From contig JAFZXZ010000016.1 of NCBI GenBank assembly GCA_017616555.1, positions 150,642 through 214,641 of the forward strand: DNA of 64,000 bases, written 5' to 3'. The translations under genes and the position numbers were made by a program. Under the pieces are notes generated by a model. That model ran no database searches. It had not been told where the DNA came from and saw only the letters and a program-made list of their open reading frames with translations. Each line of letters opens with the position of its first letter. The first letter of the stretch is position 1. The DNA comes from a bacterium (GTDB lineage Bacteria > Auribacterota > UBA3054). Below, one piece after another: positions 7,563-14,455 of the stretch.

Positions 7563-9248
7563 TTAACGTTCCTTGCTTATTAAAATTCTCTTTCCGTTGT
7601 TTTCATACCTGGCGTCCGAGGACGCTTCCGCCTTTATTTCCATGTACATTTCCTTTTTCGCGCGCCCTTCCGGCAAATTGAAGGAGCGCCTCACTTCCGC
7701 CGAAGCGCCCGGCTCCAGATGAGGCAAAAGCACTTTTTCTTCCTTATCGTCGATCTTTATGACCGCCGCGCCGTCAACTATCCTGTCCGTGCCGCGGTTC
7801 TGGAAGACCGCGACCATTTCCGACTTCTCCCCCTGGATAAGCTCCGGAGGATCGAAGTAAAGCGAGGAAAGCGCCAAGTCTTTTTCCTTGATCGTCCTCA
7901 GGGCCCTGTACATGTTGACGAGCCCTGCGCCGTACCAGTCGTCCGCGCCCGGAGAACCGAGATCGTCGGCTTCCGCCATAAGTTTTTCCGCAACTTTCTC
8001 CGCGCTCCAGTTGGGATTCTCCGACCAGACGCTGGCCGCCGCACCGGAAACTAAAGGCGCCGCGGAACTCGTCCCGCTCATAAGGACCGCGCCGCCGCCT
8101 GGAGCCGCCGCCGCGACCAGAACGCCCGGCGCGACCAGGTCAACTTTCGGGCCGTAATTGGAGAAAGCGGCTTTCCACTTTTCGCCGTCAATTGCTCCGA
8201 CGCACAATACGCCCTCAACGGTCGAGGGGTAATTCTCGCCTTCCTTTCCTTCGTTGCCGGAAGCGGCCACGATAAGAACGCCTTTTCCCAAGGCGTAATC
8301 GATAGCGGAGTCCAAAAGCGTCGTCTCCGAAGTCGTGCCCAAACTCAAATTTATTATCTTGGCGCCTTTTTCCACCGCGTACACTATCCCTTTGGCGATG
8401 GCGAAACCGTCGCTCTTGCCGGAGTCGTCCATGACTTTCACAGGCAGGATCTGCGCTTTCGGCGCGGCGCCAAGTACCCCACCCTCGCCGCCTTTCCCGG
8501 CGATAAGCGAGGCGCAGGCCGTGCCGTGCCCGTTGTTGTCAGTTACAAAAGCCATGTCGTTCACGATGTCATAGCCGCCGAAAGTCTGGCCCGCGAGGGA
8601 AGGGACGCTGTCATCCACACCGGTGTCGAGGACTGCCACCAGGATCCCGGCGCCATCCCTGCCTTTGCCGATGATCTCTCCTCCCATCAGTTTCAGAGCC
8701 GAGCTTCCGACCGGCGTGCCCTGACGAATATTTTCCGCCACAGGCGCCGGCTCCAGCGTTACAGGCGCGTTCCTCACTGTCTCCGAGACCGCGTCTTTTT
8801 CCTTCAGGAATTTCTCCGCGTCGCCGACCTTCATATCGTCCGGCAAAACCACTCTGATGAGATCGAGTTCCGGTATATCGCCTATCACGGCGATGCCCCG
8901 CTCTTTCAGAAGCGCAATCAGTTCCGCCCGGGAAATACCTTCCTTGGGACGCAATATAAGCTCGCCTTCGATGTAAGGCAAATTAGTGCTTTTGACAGCA
9001 GATGCGTCTTTCTTTACAACAGCGCTTTCATTAGCTTCGTTCTGCGGAGAGCGATCTCTCTCCGCATAGTCGGAAACAGGAGCAGGCGTCTGCTTTTCCG
9101 AAACTACGGGATCTGTTTCCAGCTCGCTGACTTTAGACGAAAGCTCGCCGGACCTGGAAGCCGGACCGTTGTCTTTTCCTCTCCCCAGCCAAAAACCGAT
9201 GACCAGGAAAAGAATGCAGAGCAGAACTATGAAAACGCTTTTGGACAT
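7563..9248 (-). CDS. membrane-anchored subtilisin-like (S8) serine protease
   Basis: A 561-aa protein with an N-terminal transmembrane anchor (SVFIVLLCILFLVIGFWLG), a Ser/Pro/Glu-rich linker to about residue 90 and an inhibitor-I9-like propeptide (about 92-165: EGELILRPKEGISRAELIAL). The peptidase S8 domain has the complete triad: Asp208 (VLDTGVDD), His241 (GHGTACA) and Ser394 (SGTSSAAP), with Asn332 as oxyanion residue. After about residue 455 comes a CARDB-like beta-domain (FQNRGTDRIVDGAAVIKI). It probably works on the periplasmic side, still tethered to the membrane. Its start lies 3 nt after the TMEM43-like stop and its end 2 nt before rmlD, so the three genes are one transcript. The substrate is unknown. 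Confidence 0.93.
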   Translation of the reverse strand: MSKSVFIVLLCILFLVIGFWLGRGKDNGPASRSGELSSKVSELETDPVVSEKQTPAPVSDYAERDRSPQNEANESAVVKKDASAVKSTNLPYIEGELILRPKEGISRAELIALLKERGIAVIGDIPELDLIRVVLPDDMKVGDAEKFLKEKDAVSETVRNAPVTLEPAPVAENIRQGTPVGSSALKLMGGEIIGKGRDGAGILVAVLDTGVDDSVPSLAGQTFGGYDIVNDMAFVTDNNGHGTACASLIAGKGGEGGVLGAAPKAQILPVKVMDDSGKSDGFAIAKGIVYAVEKGAKIINLSLGTTSETTLLDSAIDYALGKGVLIVAASGNEGKEGENYPSTVEGVLCVGAIDGEKWKAAFSNYGPKVDLVAPGVLVAAAAPGGGAVLMSGTSSAAPLVSGAAASVWSENPNWSAEKVAEKLMAEADDLGSPGADDWYGAGLVNMYRALRTIKEKDLALSSLYFDPPELIQGEKSEMVAVFQNRGTDRIVDGAAVIKIDDKEEKVLLPHLEPGASAEVRRSFNLPEGRAKKEMYMEIKAEASSDARYENNGKRILISKER

Positions 9249-9251
9249 TTA

Positions 9252-10430
9252 TTACTGCTGCTGGACTACCTGTTTTTTCTCTTTGCCTTTCTTCTTCGCG
9301 AATACGATCAAAAGCACCGCGATCACAATGAGCGTGATACCGATGACGGGCCTGACCGTCAGCCAAGCGATCGCCACCGTAATGAGCGTCAATACGAGCG
9401 CGATCAAAAATGTCGCCGTACCCGTTACGAAATCCATGATGTTCCCGAAGAAGGGAATAATGTCCGACAGTACGTTGAGCGGCCCTATGATGAGCTTCAA
9501 ACCGAAGAAGAACATCAAAAGCGCCGCGATCCTGATGAGCCAGGTAATGATGGTGTTGTCGCGGTGCGCCGCGGCAAAGATCTCTTCTTTGGACATATTG
9601 CCGTTGTACTGCAGGATCAGCAGACCGTTGGCTGTTTGGTATTTCCTAATTGTGTTGCCTTCTTTCTTGCCAGCCATGCTGATCTCGCAGACAGGCGCGC
9701 TTTCAAAAGTCACCTTGATGTCGCCCACTTTGGGAGCGGAGATGCTGGAGCCCTCGGAAGCGCCCTTGAAGAAGCCGCCGGGGATCCTTACGTAAGAGGC
9801 GTCGAGTCCGGAAGGCAAGGGCATATTGTTCGTCACAAAAGGCGTGAAAGGCGCTTCTTTGCCGGCCCTTTCGATCTGGTCGCTGGAAAGCGAGAAAACT
9901 CCCAGCGTCGCTTGCGGGACTTGCCACTTCTCGCCCGTTATCGGCCAGTCAACAGGATTCTCGTGCCCTTCAGGCTTCTCGAAGGAAGAGGAGTCGATGG
10001 GAGTGTCCGACCAGACTTTGTTATAAGTGTAAGTCGTGGTAGTCTCAGTTCCGCCGCCGGTCTTCTTTTTCGTTTCGGAGCGGCTCGTTTCCTTCCACTG
10101 ATACATCTCAACGATCCTCGCGAAACGCAGCGAATTGGAAACGGAGACGCCGAAAACCGCGTCGCTCAAACGATTGGATGTTTTCACCGATCCCGCAAGA
10201 TGCACCAGCTTCCCTTCCGTTTCCTCGGAGGGCTTCCAGGCATCTATTGTCACGCAGACTTTTTCGCCCTCGTTCAAAGCTTTGGTTCTCTTTATGGCTC
10301 TGCCTTCGTTCCAGAAGATAACGGGAAAAGCCGCAATGAAGAGCACGATGCCGATAATGACGCCGATAAGGGACGAACCGAGTCTTGAGCCTAAAGAGGT
10401 CGTGGTGGTTTTGGTGTAACTGTCGGACAT
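9252..10430 (-). CDS. TMEM43 family membrane protein
   Basis: A 392-aa protein with a transmembrane segment near the N-terminus (LIGVIIGIVLFIAAFPVIF) followed at once by WNEGRAIKRTKAL, the hallmark of the TMEM43/LUMA family, which in eukaryotes resides in the inner nuclear membrane. A long soluble middle region (about residues 50-285) leads to three or four closely spaced C-terminal membrane helices and a KKKGKEKKQVVQQQ tail. Bacterial members have no firm biochemical role. It is first in the operon with the membrane-tethered subtilisin, which hints at a shared membrane quality-control or processing job (inference). Confidence 0.9.
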   Translation of the reverse strand: MSDSYTKTTTTSLGSRLGSSLIGVIIGIVLFIAAFPVIFWNEGRAIKRTKALNEGEKVCVTIDAWKPSEETEGKLVHLAGSVKTSNRLSDAVFGVSVSNSLRFARIVEMYQWKETSRSETKKKTGGGTETTTTYTYNKVWSDTPIDSSSFEKPEGHENPVDWPITGEKWQVPQATLGVFSLSSDQIERAGKEAPFTPFVTNNMPLPSGLDASYVRIPGGFFKGASEGSSISAPKVGDIKVTFESAPVCEISMAGKKEGNTIRKYQTANGLLILQYNGNMSKEEIFAAAHRDNTIITWLIRIAALLMFFFGLKLIIGPLNVLSDIIPFFGNIMDFVTGTATFLIALVLTLITVAIAWLTVRPVIGITLIVIAVLLIVFAKKKGKEKKQVVQQQ

Positions 10431-10480
10431 AATTTTACCTCAGGGATTAAGGTTAAAGGAAGAACATTCTCAATTATTAT

Positions 10481-10489
10481 ATTTTAGCA
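10481..10489 (-). promoter_or_regulatory. extended -10 for the TMEM43-protease-rmlD operon
   Basis: On the minus strand this reads TGCTAAAAT, followed downstream by a second candidate TATAAT. It lies about 50 nt before the TMEM43 ATG, in the divergent spacer shared with the DMT transporter gene. No clear -35. Confidence 0.45.
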
Positions 10490-10509
10490 AAAACCGCAAT
10501 CTCATGATT

Positions 10510-10518
10510 TGATATAAT
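10510..10518 (+). promoter_or_regulatory. extended -10 for the DMT transporter gene
   Basis: TGATATAAT ends only 10 nt before the ATG at 10529. If used, it would give an almost leaderless mRNA; no Shine-Dalgarno sequence fits in that gap. No good -35 is visible. Confidence 0.55.
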
Positions 10519-10528
10519 TTTTATCCAA

Positions 10529-11431
10529 ATGACTTTCAAAGACAAGATACTAGGTTTTTCTCTGGCCGGCATATCCGTCGTCGTCTGGGCCGCCACTTTC
10601 GTGGCGACCAAGTATCTTTTGCGCGACTTTTCCGCCCTGGAGATCCAGTATTTCCGCTTCCTTTTAGCCTACGTGGTGCTCTGGGGAATTTACCCCAAGA
10701 TGGACAAAATAGAAAAAGGCGACGAAAAATTATTCTTCTTCCTCGGCCTTACCGGCGCCGCCCTCTATCAGATGCTGGAGAACTGCGCCCTTTATTATTC
10801 CACCGCCTCCAACGTCTCCATCATCGTTGGCGCCGCTCCTATCATGACCGCCATCGTCGGCCGCTTCTGGCTTAAGACCAAATTAAGGCCCGCCTTCTGG
10901 CCCGGACTTTTCCTGGCCATGGCCGGCATAGTTTTGGTCAGCACGAAAGGCAACTTTTCCCTGCAGCTTCACCCCCTGGGCGACCTTTTGGCCGTCGGCT
11001 GCATGATGTCCTGGGGCTTCTATTCCCTGGTCATGGACAGGCTGAACGAAAAAGGCTATTCCCAGTTCTTCCAGATCAGGCGCTCCTTTTTCTGGGCTCT
11101 CGTGACGCTGCTCCCATTATTCCTTTTAAGCCCCGTAAAAGAGCTTCACGGCCTTTTCGGACTGAGCCTCGATTTCACGAGATTCCTGAAGCTCAATTTC
11201 CTCCTGCCGCTCCTTTTCCTCGGCATCCTGGCCTCCGCCGTCAGTTTCGTGACCTGGAACAAAGCCTCCCAGATAATAGGCACCGTGAAATGCGCCGTAG
11301 GCATCTACCTCTGCCCCATCATAACACTCCTCTTAGCCTGGGCGACGCTTGGCGAAACGCCCTGCCTTATGAGCCTTCTTGGCACCGCGCTCATTCTCAC
11401 AGGCGTCTTCATCACATCCCTGAAAGGCTAA
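10529..11431 (+). CDS. EamA/DMT superfamily transporter
   Basis: A 300-aa inner-membrane protein of the drug/metabolite transporter superfamily. Ten hydrophobic helices form two EamA repeats: the first begins ISVVVWAATFVATKYLLRDF with the typical FxxxxYVVLWG segment, and the second begins at about residue 155 (LLAVGCMMSWGFYSLVMDRL). The second repeat ends with YLCPIITLLLAWATLGETP, a family signature. The substrate (amino acid, metabolite or drug) cannot be predicted. It is transcribed alone, divergently from the TMEM43 operon; an inverted-repeat structure follows the stop codon. No RBS is seen in the short leader. Confidence 0.92.
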   Translation: MTFKDKILGFSLAGISVVVWAATFVATKYLLRDFSALEIQYFRFLLAYVVLWGIYPKMDKIEKGDEKLFFFLGLTGAALYQMLENCALYYSTASNVSIIVGAAPIMTAIVGRFWLKTKLRPAFWPGLFLAMAGIVLVSTKGNFSLQLHPLGDLLAVGCMMSWGFYSLVMDRLNEKGYSQFFQIRRSFFWALVTLLPLFLLSPVKELHGLFGLSLDFTRFLKLNFLLPLLFLGILASAVSFVTWNKASQIIGTVKCAVGIYLCPIITLLLAWATLGETPCLMSLLGTALILTGVFITSLKG

Positions 11432-11435
11432 AAAA

Positions 11436-11485
11436 ATTCCTATTTTAAAAAAAGGGTACATGTACCCGAAAATTATAATAGGAAT
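11436..11485. repeat. nested inverted repeat (possible cruciform or terminator)
   Basis: ATTCCTATT (11436-11444) pairs with AATAGGAAT (11477-11485). In the middle is a perfect 14-bp palindrome, GGGTACATGTACCC (11454-11467). On the minus strand the palindrome is followed by seven T's. It starts 4 nt after the DMT stop codon, so it may end that transcript, or it may be a protein-binding palindrome. Confidence 0.6.
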
Positions 11486-11521
11486 AATTCTTAAAAGTAA
11501 ATAAAAAGCCCTGCGTACTTT

Positions 11522-11611
11522 TTCTGACCTCTTAAAAACGTGCAAAAACTACTTGTTCTGACCTCTTAAAAACGTGCGAAAACTTACCTCTCTGACCTCT
11601 TAAAAACGTGC
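11522..11611 (+). repeat. three tandem 34-bp direct repeats
   Basis: Three copies of a 22-nt unit (shared 19-mer TGACCTCTTAAAAACGTGC) start at 11522, 11556 and 11590. The spacers are 12 nt (AAAAACTACTTG and GAAAACTTACCT), so the period is exactly 34 bp. A weaker partial match lies just upstream (GCGTACTTTT). The array ends 7 nt before the -35 of the ATPase promoter, the place expected for activator or repressor sites. The spacers are far too short and similar for CRISPR. Confidence 0.9.
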
Positions 11612-11618
11612 GCTTATA

Positions 11619-11647
11619 TTGCTTTTTGAGAAGCCAAATGGTACAAT
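11619..11647 (+). promoter_or_regulatory. sigma70-type promoter of the ATPase gene
   Basis: The -35 TTGCTT (11619-11624), a 17-nt spacer and the extended -10 TGG-TACAAT (-10 at 11642-11647). It is followed by AGGAGG and the ATG at 11670. Confidence 0.8.
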
Positions 11648-11669
11648 TTCTTAAACATAGGAGGAAATT

Positions 11670-13013
11670 ATGATTTTCAAGCGAAAGATCTATGATCAGC
11701 TTCTCGAATGGAAGCAGCGTTCAAACGGAAAAACAGCCCTTTTGATAGAGGGGGCCAGACGTGTTGGTAAAAGTACAATAGTCAGCGAATTTGGCAAAAA
11801 CGAATATGAGTCGTTTGTCATTGTTGATTTCATGAGACCAAACCAAAAAGTGGTTTCCGCAATTATTGATCATCCCGATGATCTGAATATCTTTTTTAAC
11901 GAATTATCAATGGCGTACAATGTAATTTTACATGCAAGAAATACGCTTATAGTGTTTGACGAAGTGCAGCGCTGCCCTCAGGCCAGGCAGCTTATAAAGG
12001 CGCTTGTCGCTGATGGGAGATACGATTACATAGAGACCGGTTCTTTGATATCCATCAAGATGAACGTAAAGGATATTACGATTCCTTCTGAAGAGGAAGC
12101 TATTGGAATGTATCCAATGGATTTTGAGGAATACTTATGGGCTATGGACGACAAAGTGACTTTCCCCGCTATAAGGCGCGCCTACGAGGAAAAGCGTCCA
12201 ATGGGAAAGAGCTTTCATGAAACAGCCATGCATCGCTTTCGTGAGTATTTGCTGGTGGGCGGAATGCCGCAGGCGGTTGAAAAATATCATGAGACCCATA
12301 ATTTGGGGGAAGTAGATATTGTGAAAAGGTCCATTCTTAGACTTTATCACAACGACATAGCTAAATTCGCCGGGAGGGATGCTGCAAAAGTGAGGAGAGT
12401 ATTTGACGGAATTCCCGGCCAACTGTCTAAGAAGGAAAAAAAATATTCTCTTGCCTCTCTTGAAAAGAACGCAAGATATAGAAAATATGAAGATGCTTTC
12501 CTATGGCTGGCCGACGCAAAAGTCGCCAACATTGCCTATAACGCTACTGATCCTGGAATAGCGCTTTCTTTGAGCGAGGATGACACGACTTTAAAGATTT
12601 ATATTTTAGACACGGGACTCATGATATCGCAAATGCTTGGAGACAGGTCTTACACCGAAACCAATATTTATAGCGAGATATATTCCGGCAATCTCTACAT
12701 AAACGAGGGGATGGTCATGGAGAATTATGTCGCCCAGGCGTTCGCTTTCAGCGGGAGAAGATTATTTTTCTATTCCCGTTATGATATCGAAAATTCCGAA
12801 GCCAGAATGGAAATAGACTTTTTGATCCGCATAGGAGATAAGATTTCCCCGGTGGAAGTCAAAAGCGGAAATTATCGCTCTCACAAGTCTCTTGACAAAT
12901 TTAAAAATAAATTTAAAAACCGCATTGGAGATTCCTTTATCCTTTACACGAAAGATCTCATGGAAAAGGATGGAATTCTCCATCTGCCTCTCTATATGGC
13001 TAGCTTTTTATAA
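11670..13013 (+). CDS. AAA ATPase with DUF4143 domain
   Basis: A 447-aa P-loop ATPase of the AAA_14/DUF4143 group. Walker A is GARRVGKST (residues 28-36) and Walker B is LIVFDEVQRCPQA. The C-terminal third holds the DUF4143 domain, which ends in a restriction-endonuclease-like fold segment (EIDFLIRIGDKISPVEVKSG). These genes are scattered, often horizontally moved, and have no settled function. The codon choice (many ATA, AAT, TTA, AAA) and AT-richness stand out against its GC-rich neighbours, which suggests transfer. An excellent RBS (AGGAGG) and promoter precede it. It stands alone between the repeat array and a strong terminator. Confidence 0.9.
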   Translation: MIFKRKIYDQLLEWKQRSNGKTALLIEGARRVGKSTIVSEFGKNEYESFVIVDFMRPNQKVVSAIIDHPDDLNIFFNELSMAYNVILHARNTLIVFDEVQRCPQARQLIKALVADGRYDYIETGSLISIKMNVKDITIPSEEEAIGMYPMDFEEYLWAMDDKVTFPAIRRAYEEKRPMGKSFHETAMHRFREYLLVGGMPQAVEKYHETHNLGEVDIVKRSILRLYHNDIAKFAGRDAAKVRRVFDGIPGQLSKKEKKYSLASLEKNARYRKYEDAFLWLADAKVANIAYNATDPGIALSLSEDDTTLKIYILDTGLMISQMLGDRSYTETNIYSEIYSGNLYINEGMVMENYVAQAFAFSGRRLFFYSRYDIENSEARMEIDFLIRIGDKISPVEVKSGNYRSHKSLDKFKNKFKNRIGDSFILYTKDLMEKDGILHLPLYMASFL

Positions 13014-13014
13014 C

Positions 13015-13043
13015 AAAAAGGCCCGCGGTGCGGGCCTTTTTGT
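13015..13043. terminator. bidirectional intrinsic terminator
   Basis: AAAAAGGCCCGC, loop GGT, then GCGGGCCTTTTT, 1 nt after the ATPase stop. It also faces the end of the convergent beta-helix gene. Confidence 0.93.
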
Positions 13044-13072
13044 TTGGCAATTTTTGGTTGTTGCTTGGCTAA

Positions 13073-14389
13073 TTACTTGATTTCCTGAGCGCCTTTGCCG
13101 GGGATGGCGCCGAAGAGTTTCAGGGCGTCTTCCAGGGGGTAGCGGTTGCCGAACATATCGACTTTGGAAACGATCGTGCCCTGCTGCGGGAGGCCAAAAA
13201 CGGAACGGAGAGCGTTCAGTTTGTCGTTGTCCAACGTCGCGGTCTCGGAATACTTCATGGAGAGGAAGGCGTTGAGGTACGGGGCGTTCAGGCGGCCCTT
13301 GAAGACGTTGGGATCTTCAAGCGTTGTGTTTTCCTGGGCGCTTTCGATGCCGAAGTTGCCTTCCATGTCATCCTCGAAGTCTTCCACTTTGACTTTGATG
13401 ATGCTGGGGGATTTCGTGACTTGAGCGTCGGACTGACGGTTCAGGAAGAAGACGTTGCCGTCCAGTTTCGTCTTTTTAGTCTTGTCCAACCCCTTGGTGT
13501 TGTCGAAGCCACTGAGAACGCTAAGACCGATGACGTTGTCCTTTATTTCGGAGTTCATGTTGGCGTTGACTCTGACGCCGAAGCCCATGTCGCTGAGCTC
13601 GCTGGTGCGGCTCCAGGTGTAGAGAACGGTGTTGTTCTTGAAGAGCCACTGCACGGCGCCCTGTTCGGGGTTGGAGCTGATGACGTCGGCGCCGATCATA
13701 AGGTTGTTGCAGAACACATTGTTCTCCATAATGACCTTGCCCTTGTACCAGTTGAGGTTCACGGCGATGTTGCCGGCGTTGACGAAAGCGCAGTTCTTGA
13801 AGGTAATGTCGCCTTCGGCTCTGTTGGCGGTAGCGGCGTAAACAAGGTAACGCTTACTGGAAGCAAAAGGCGTGTCGCCCTTGGCCGGGGGTTCCAGCCA
13901 CATGCCGGTGTCAACGCCTTCCGGTTTGCCCTTGGTGGCGTGGTAGCTCTGGGCTAAGCCGTCGTCGAAGATGAGGCCGTCGAAGACCATGTTGACGCCC
14001 TTGGGAGCCGGTTTGGTCTTGTCGAATTCAATGGTGAAGATGCCCAAGCCCGTTCCCTTCTTGTCATTGTTTTCATTGAGGGGCTGGAACATAGTCTTGT
14101 ATTTGAGGGGATCTCTTTCGGAGAAGTCGGCCTTGTAGCCGCCTATTATGGAGATCGGCTTATCGATCAGGAACCAGTTGCATTTCAAATTGCCGGGATA
14201 GATGCCTTCGGCCAAATGGATGGTGTCGCCGTCAGAGGCTTTTTCAAGAGCTTTCCAGAGACTCTTCAAGGGCTCTTCTTTCGTTCCTTCCTTGCTGTTC
14301 TTGCCGGTGGAGAGAGAAACGTAGATATCACCGGCCATAAGGGAACCGGAAACAGCAAGCAGAGCGAGAAGCATAAAGAATTTTTTCAT
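13073..14389 (-). CDS. secreted parallel beta-helix protein (DUF1565-like)
   Basis: A 438-aa exported protein. The ATG at 14389 is chosen because AAGGAGAACAC sits just ahead and a signal peptide follows (MKKFFMLLALLAVSGSLMAG); an upstream in-frame start would bury it. The mature part opens with DIYVSLSTGKNSKEGTKEEP, the DUF1565-type entry to a right-handed beta-helix, and continues with rungs such as DGDTIHLAEGIY, DITFKNCAFVNAGNIAV and KVIMENNVFCNN. Such helices occur in polysaccharide lyases and adhesins, but no lyase catalytic set is evident and there is no PEP-CTERM tail. It lies 66 nt downstream of the alpha-galactosidase, with its own extended -10, so a shared role in glycan use is possible. 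Confidence 0.85.
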   Translation of the reverse strand: MKKFFMLLALLAVSGSLMAGDIYVSLSTGKNSKEGTKEEPLKSLWKALEKASDGDTIHLAEGIYPGNLKCNWFLIDKPISIIGGYKADFSERDPLKYKTMFQPLNENNDKKGTGLGIFTIEFDKTKPAPKGVNMVFDGLIFDDGLAQSYHATKGKPEGVDTGMWLEPPAKGDTPFASSKRYLVYAATANRAEGDITFKNCAFVNAGNIAVNLNWYKGKVIMENNVFCNNLMIGADVISSNPEQGAVQWLFKNNTVLYTWSRTSELSDMGFGVRVNANMNSEIKDNVIGLSVLSGFDNTKGLDKTKKTKLDGNVFFLNRQSDAQVTKSPSIIKVKVEDFEDDMEGNFGIESAQENTTLEDPNVFKGRLNAPYLNAFLSMKYSETATLDNDKLNALRSVFGLPQQGTIVSKVDMFGNRYPLEDALKLFGAIPGKGAQEIK

Positions 14390-14432
14390 GTGTTCTCCTT
14401 TTGATGAAAAATTAGGGGGTAACATCGAACCT

Positions 14433-14441
14433 ATTTTAACA
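14433..14441 (-). promoter_or_regulatory. extended -10 for the beta-helix gene
   Basis: On the minus strand TGTTAAAAT, about 45 nt before the ATG at 14389, in the spacer after the alpha-galactosidase stop. Confidence 0.5.
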
Positions 14442-14455
14442 TAAAAATGGGCAGT

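Noticed and set aside
8526-10388. 620-codon plus-strand open frame
   Set aside because: It runs antisense to the S8 protease and TMEM43-like genes, is rich in Arg, Asp and His and has no recognisable domain or RBS.
11522-11611. CRISPR-like array
   Set aside because: There are only three units, the spacers are 12 nt and resemble each other, and no cas genes are present.
13073-14389. PEP-CTERM tail on the beta-helix protein
   Set aside because: The C-terminus (GAIPGKGAQEIK) has no PEP motif or hydrophobic segment.
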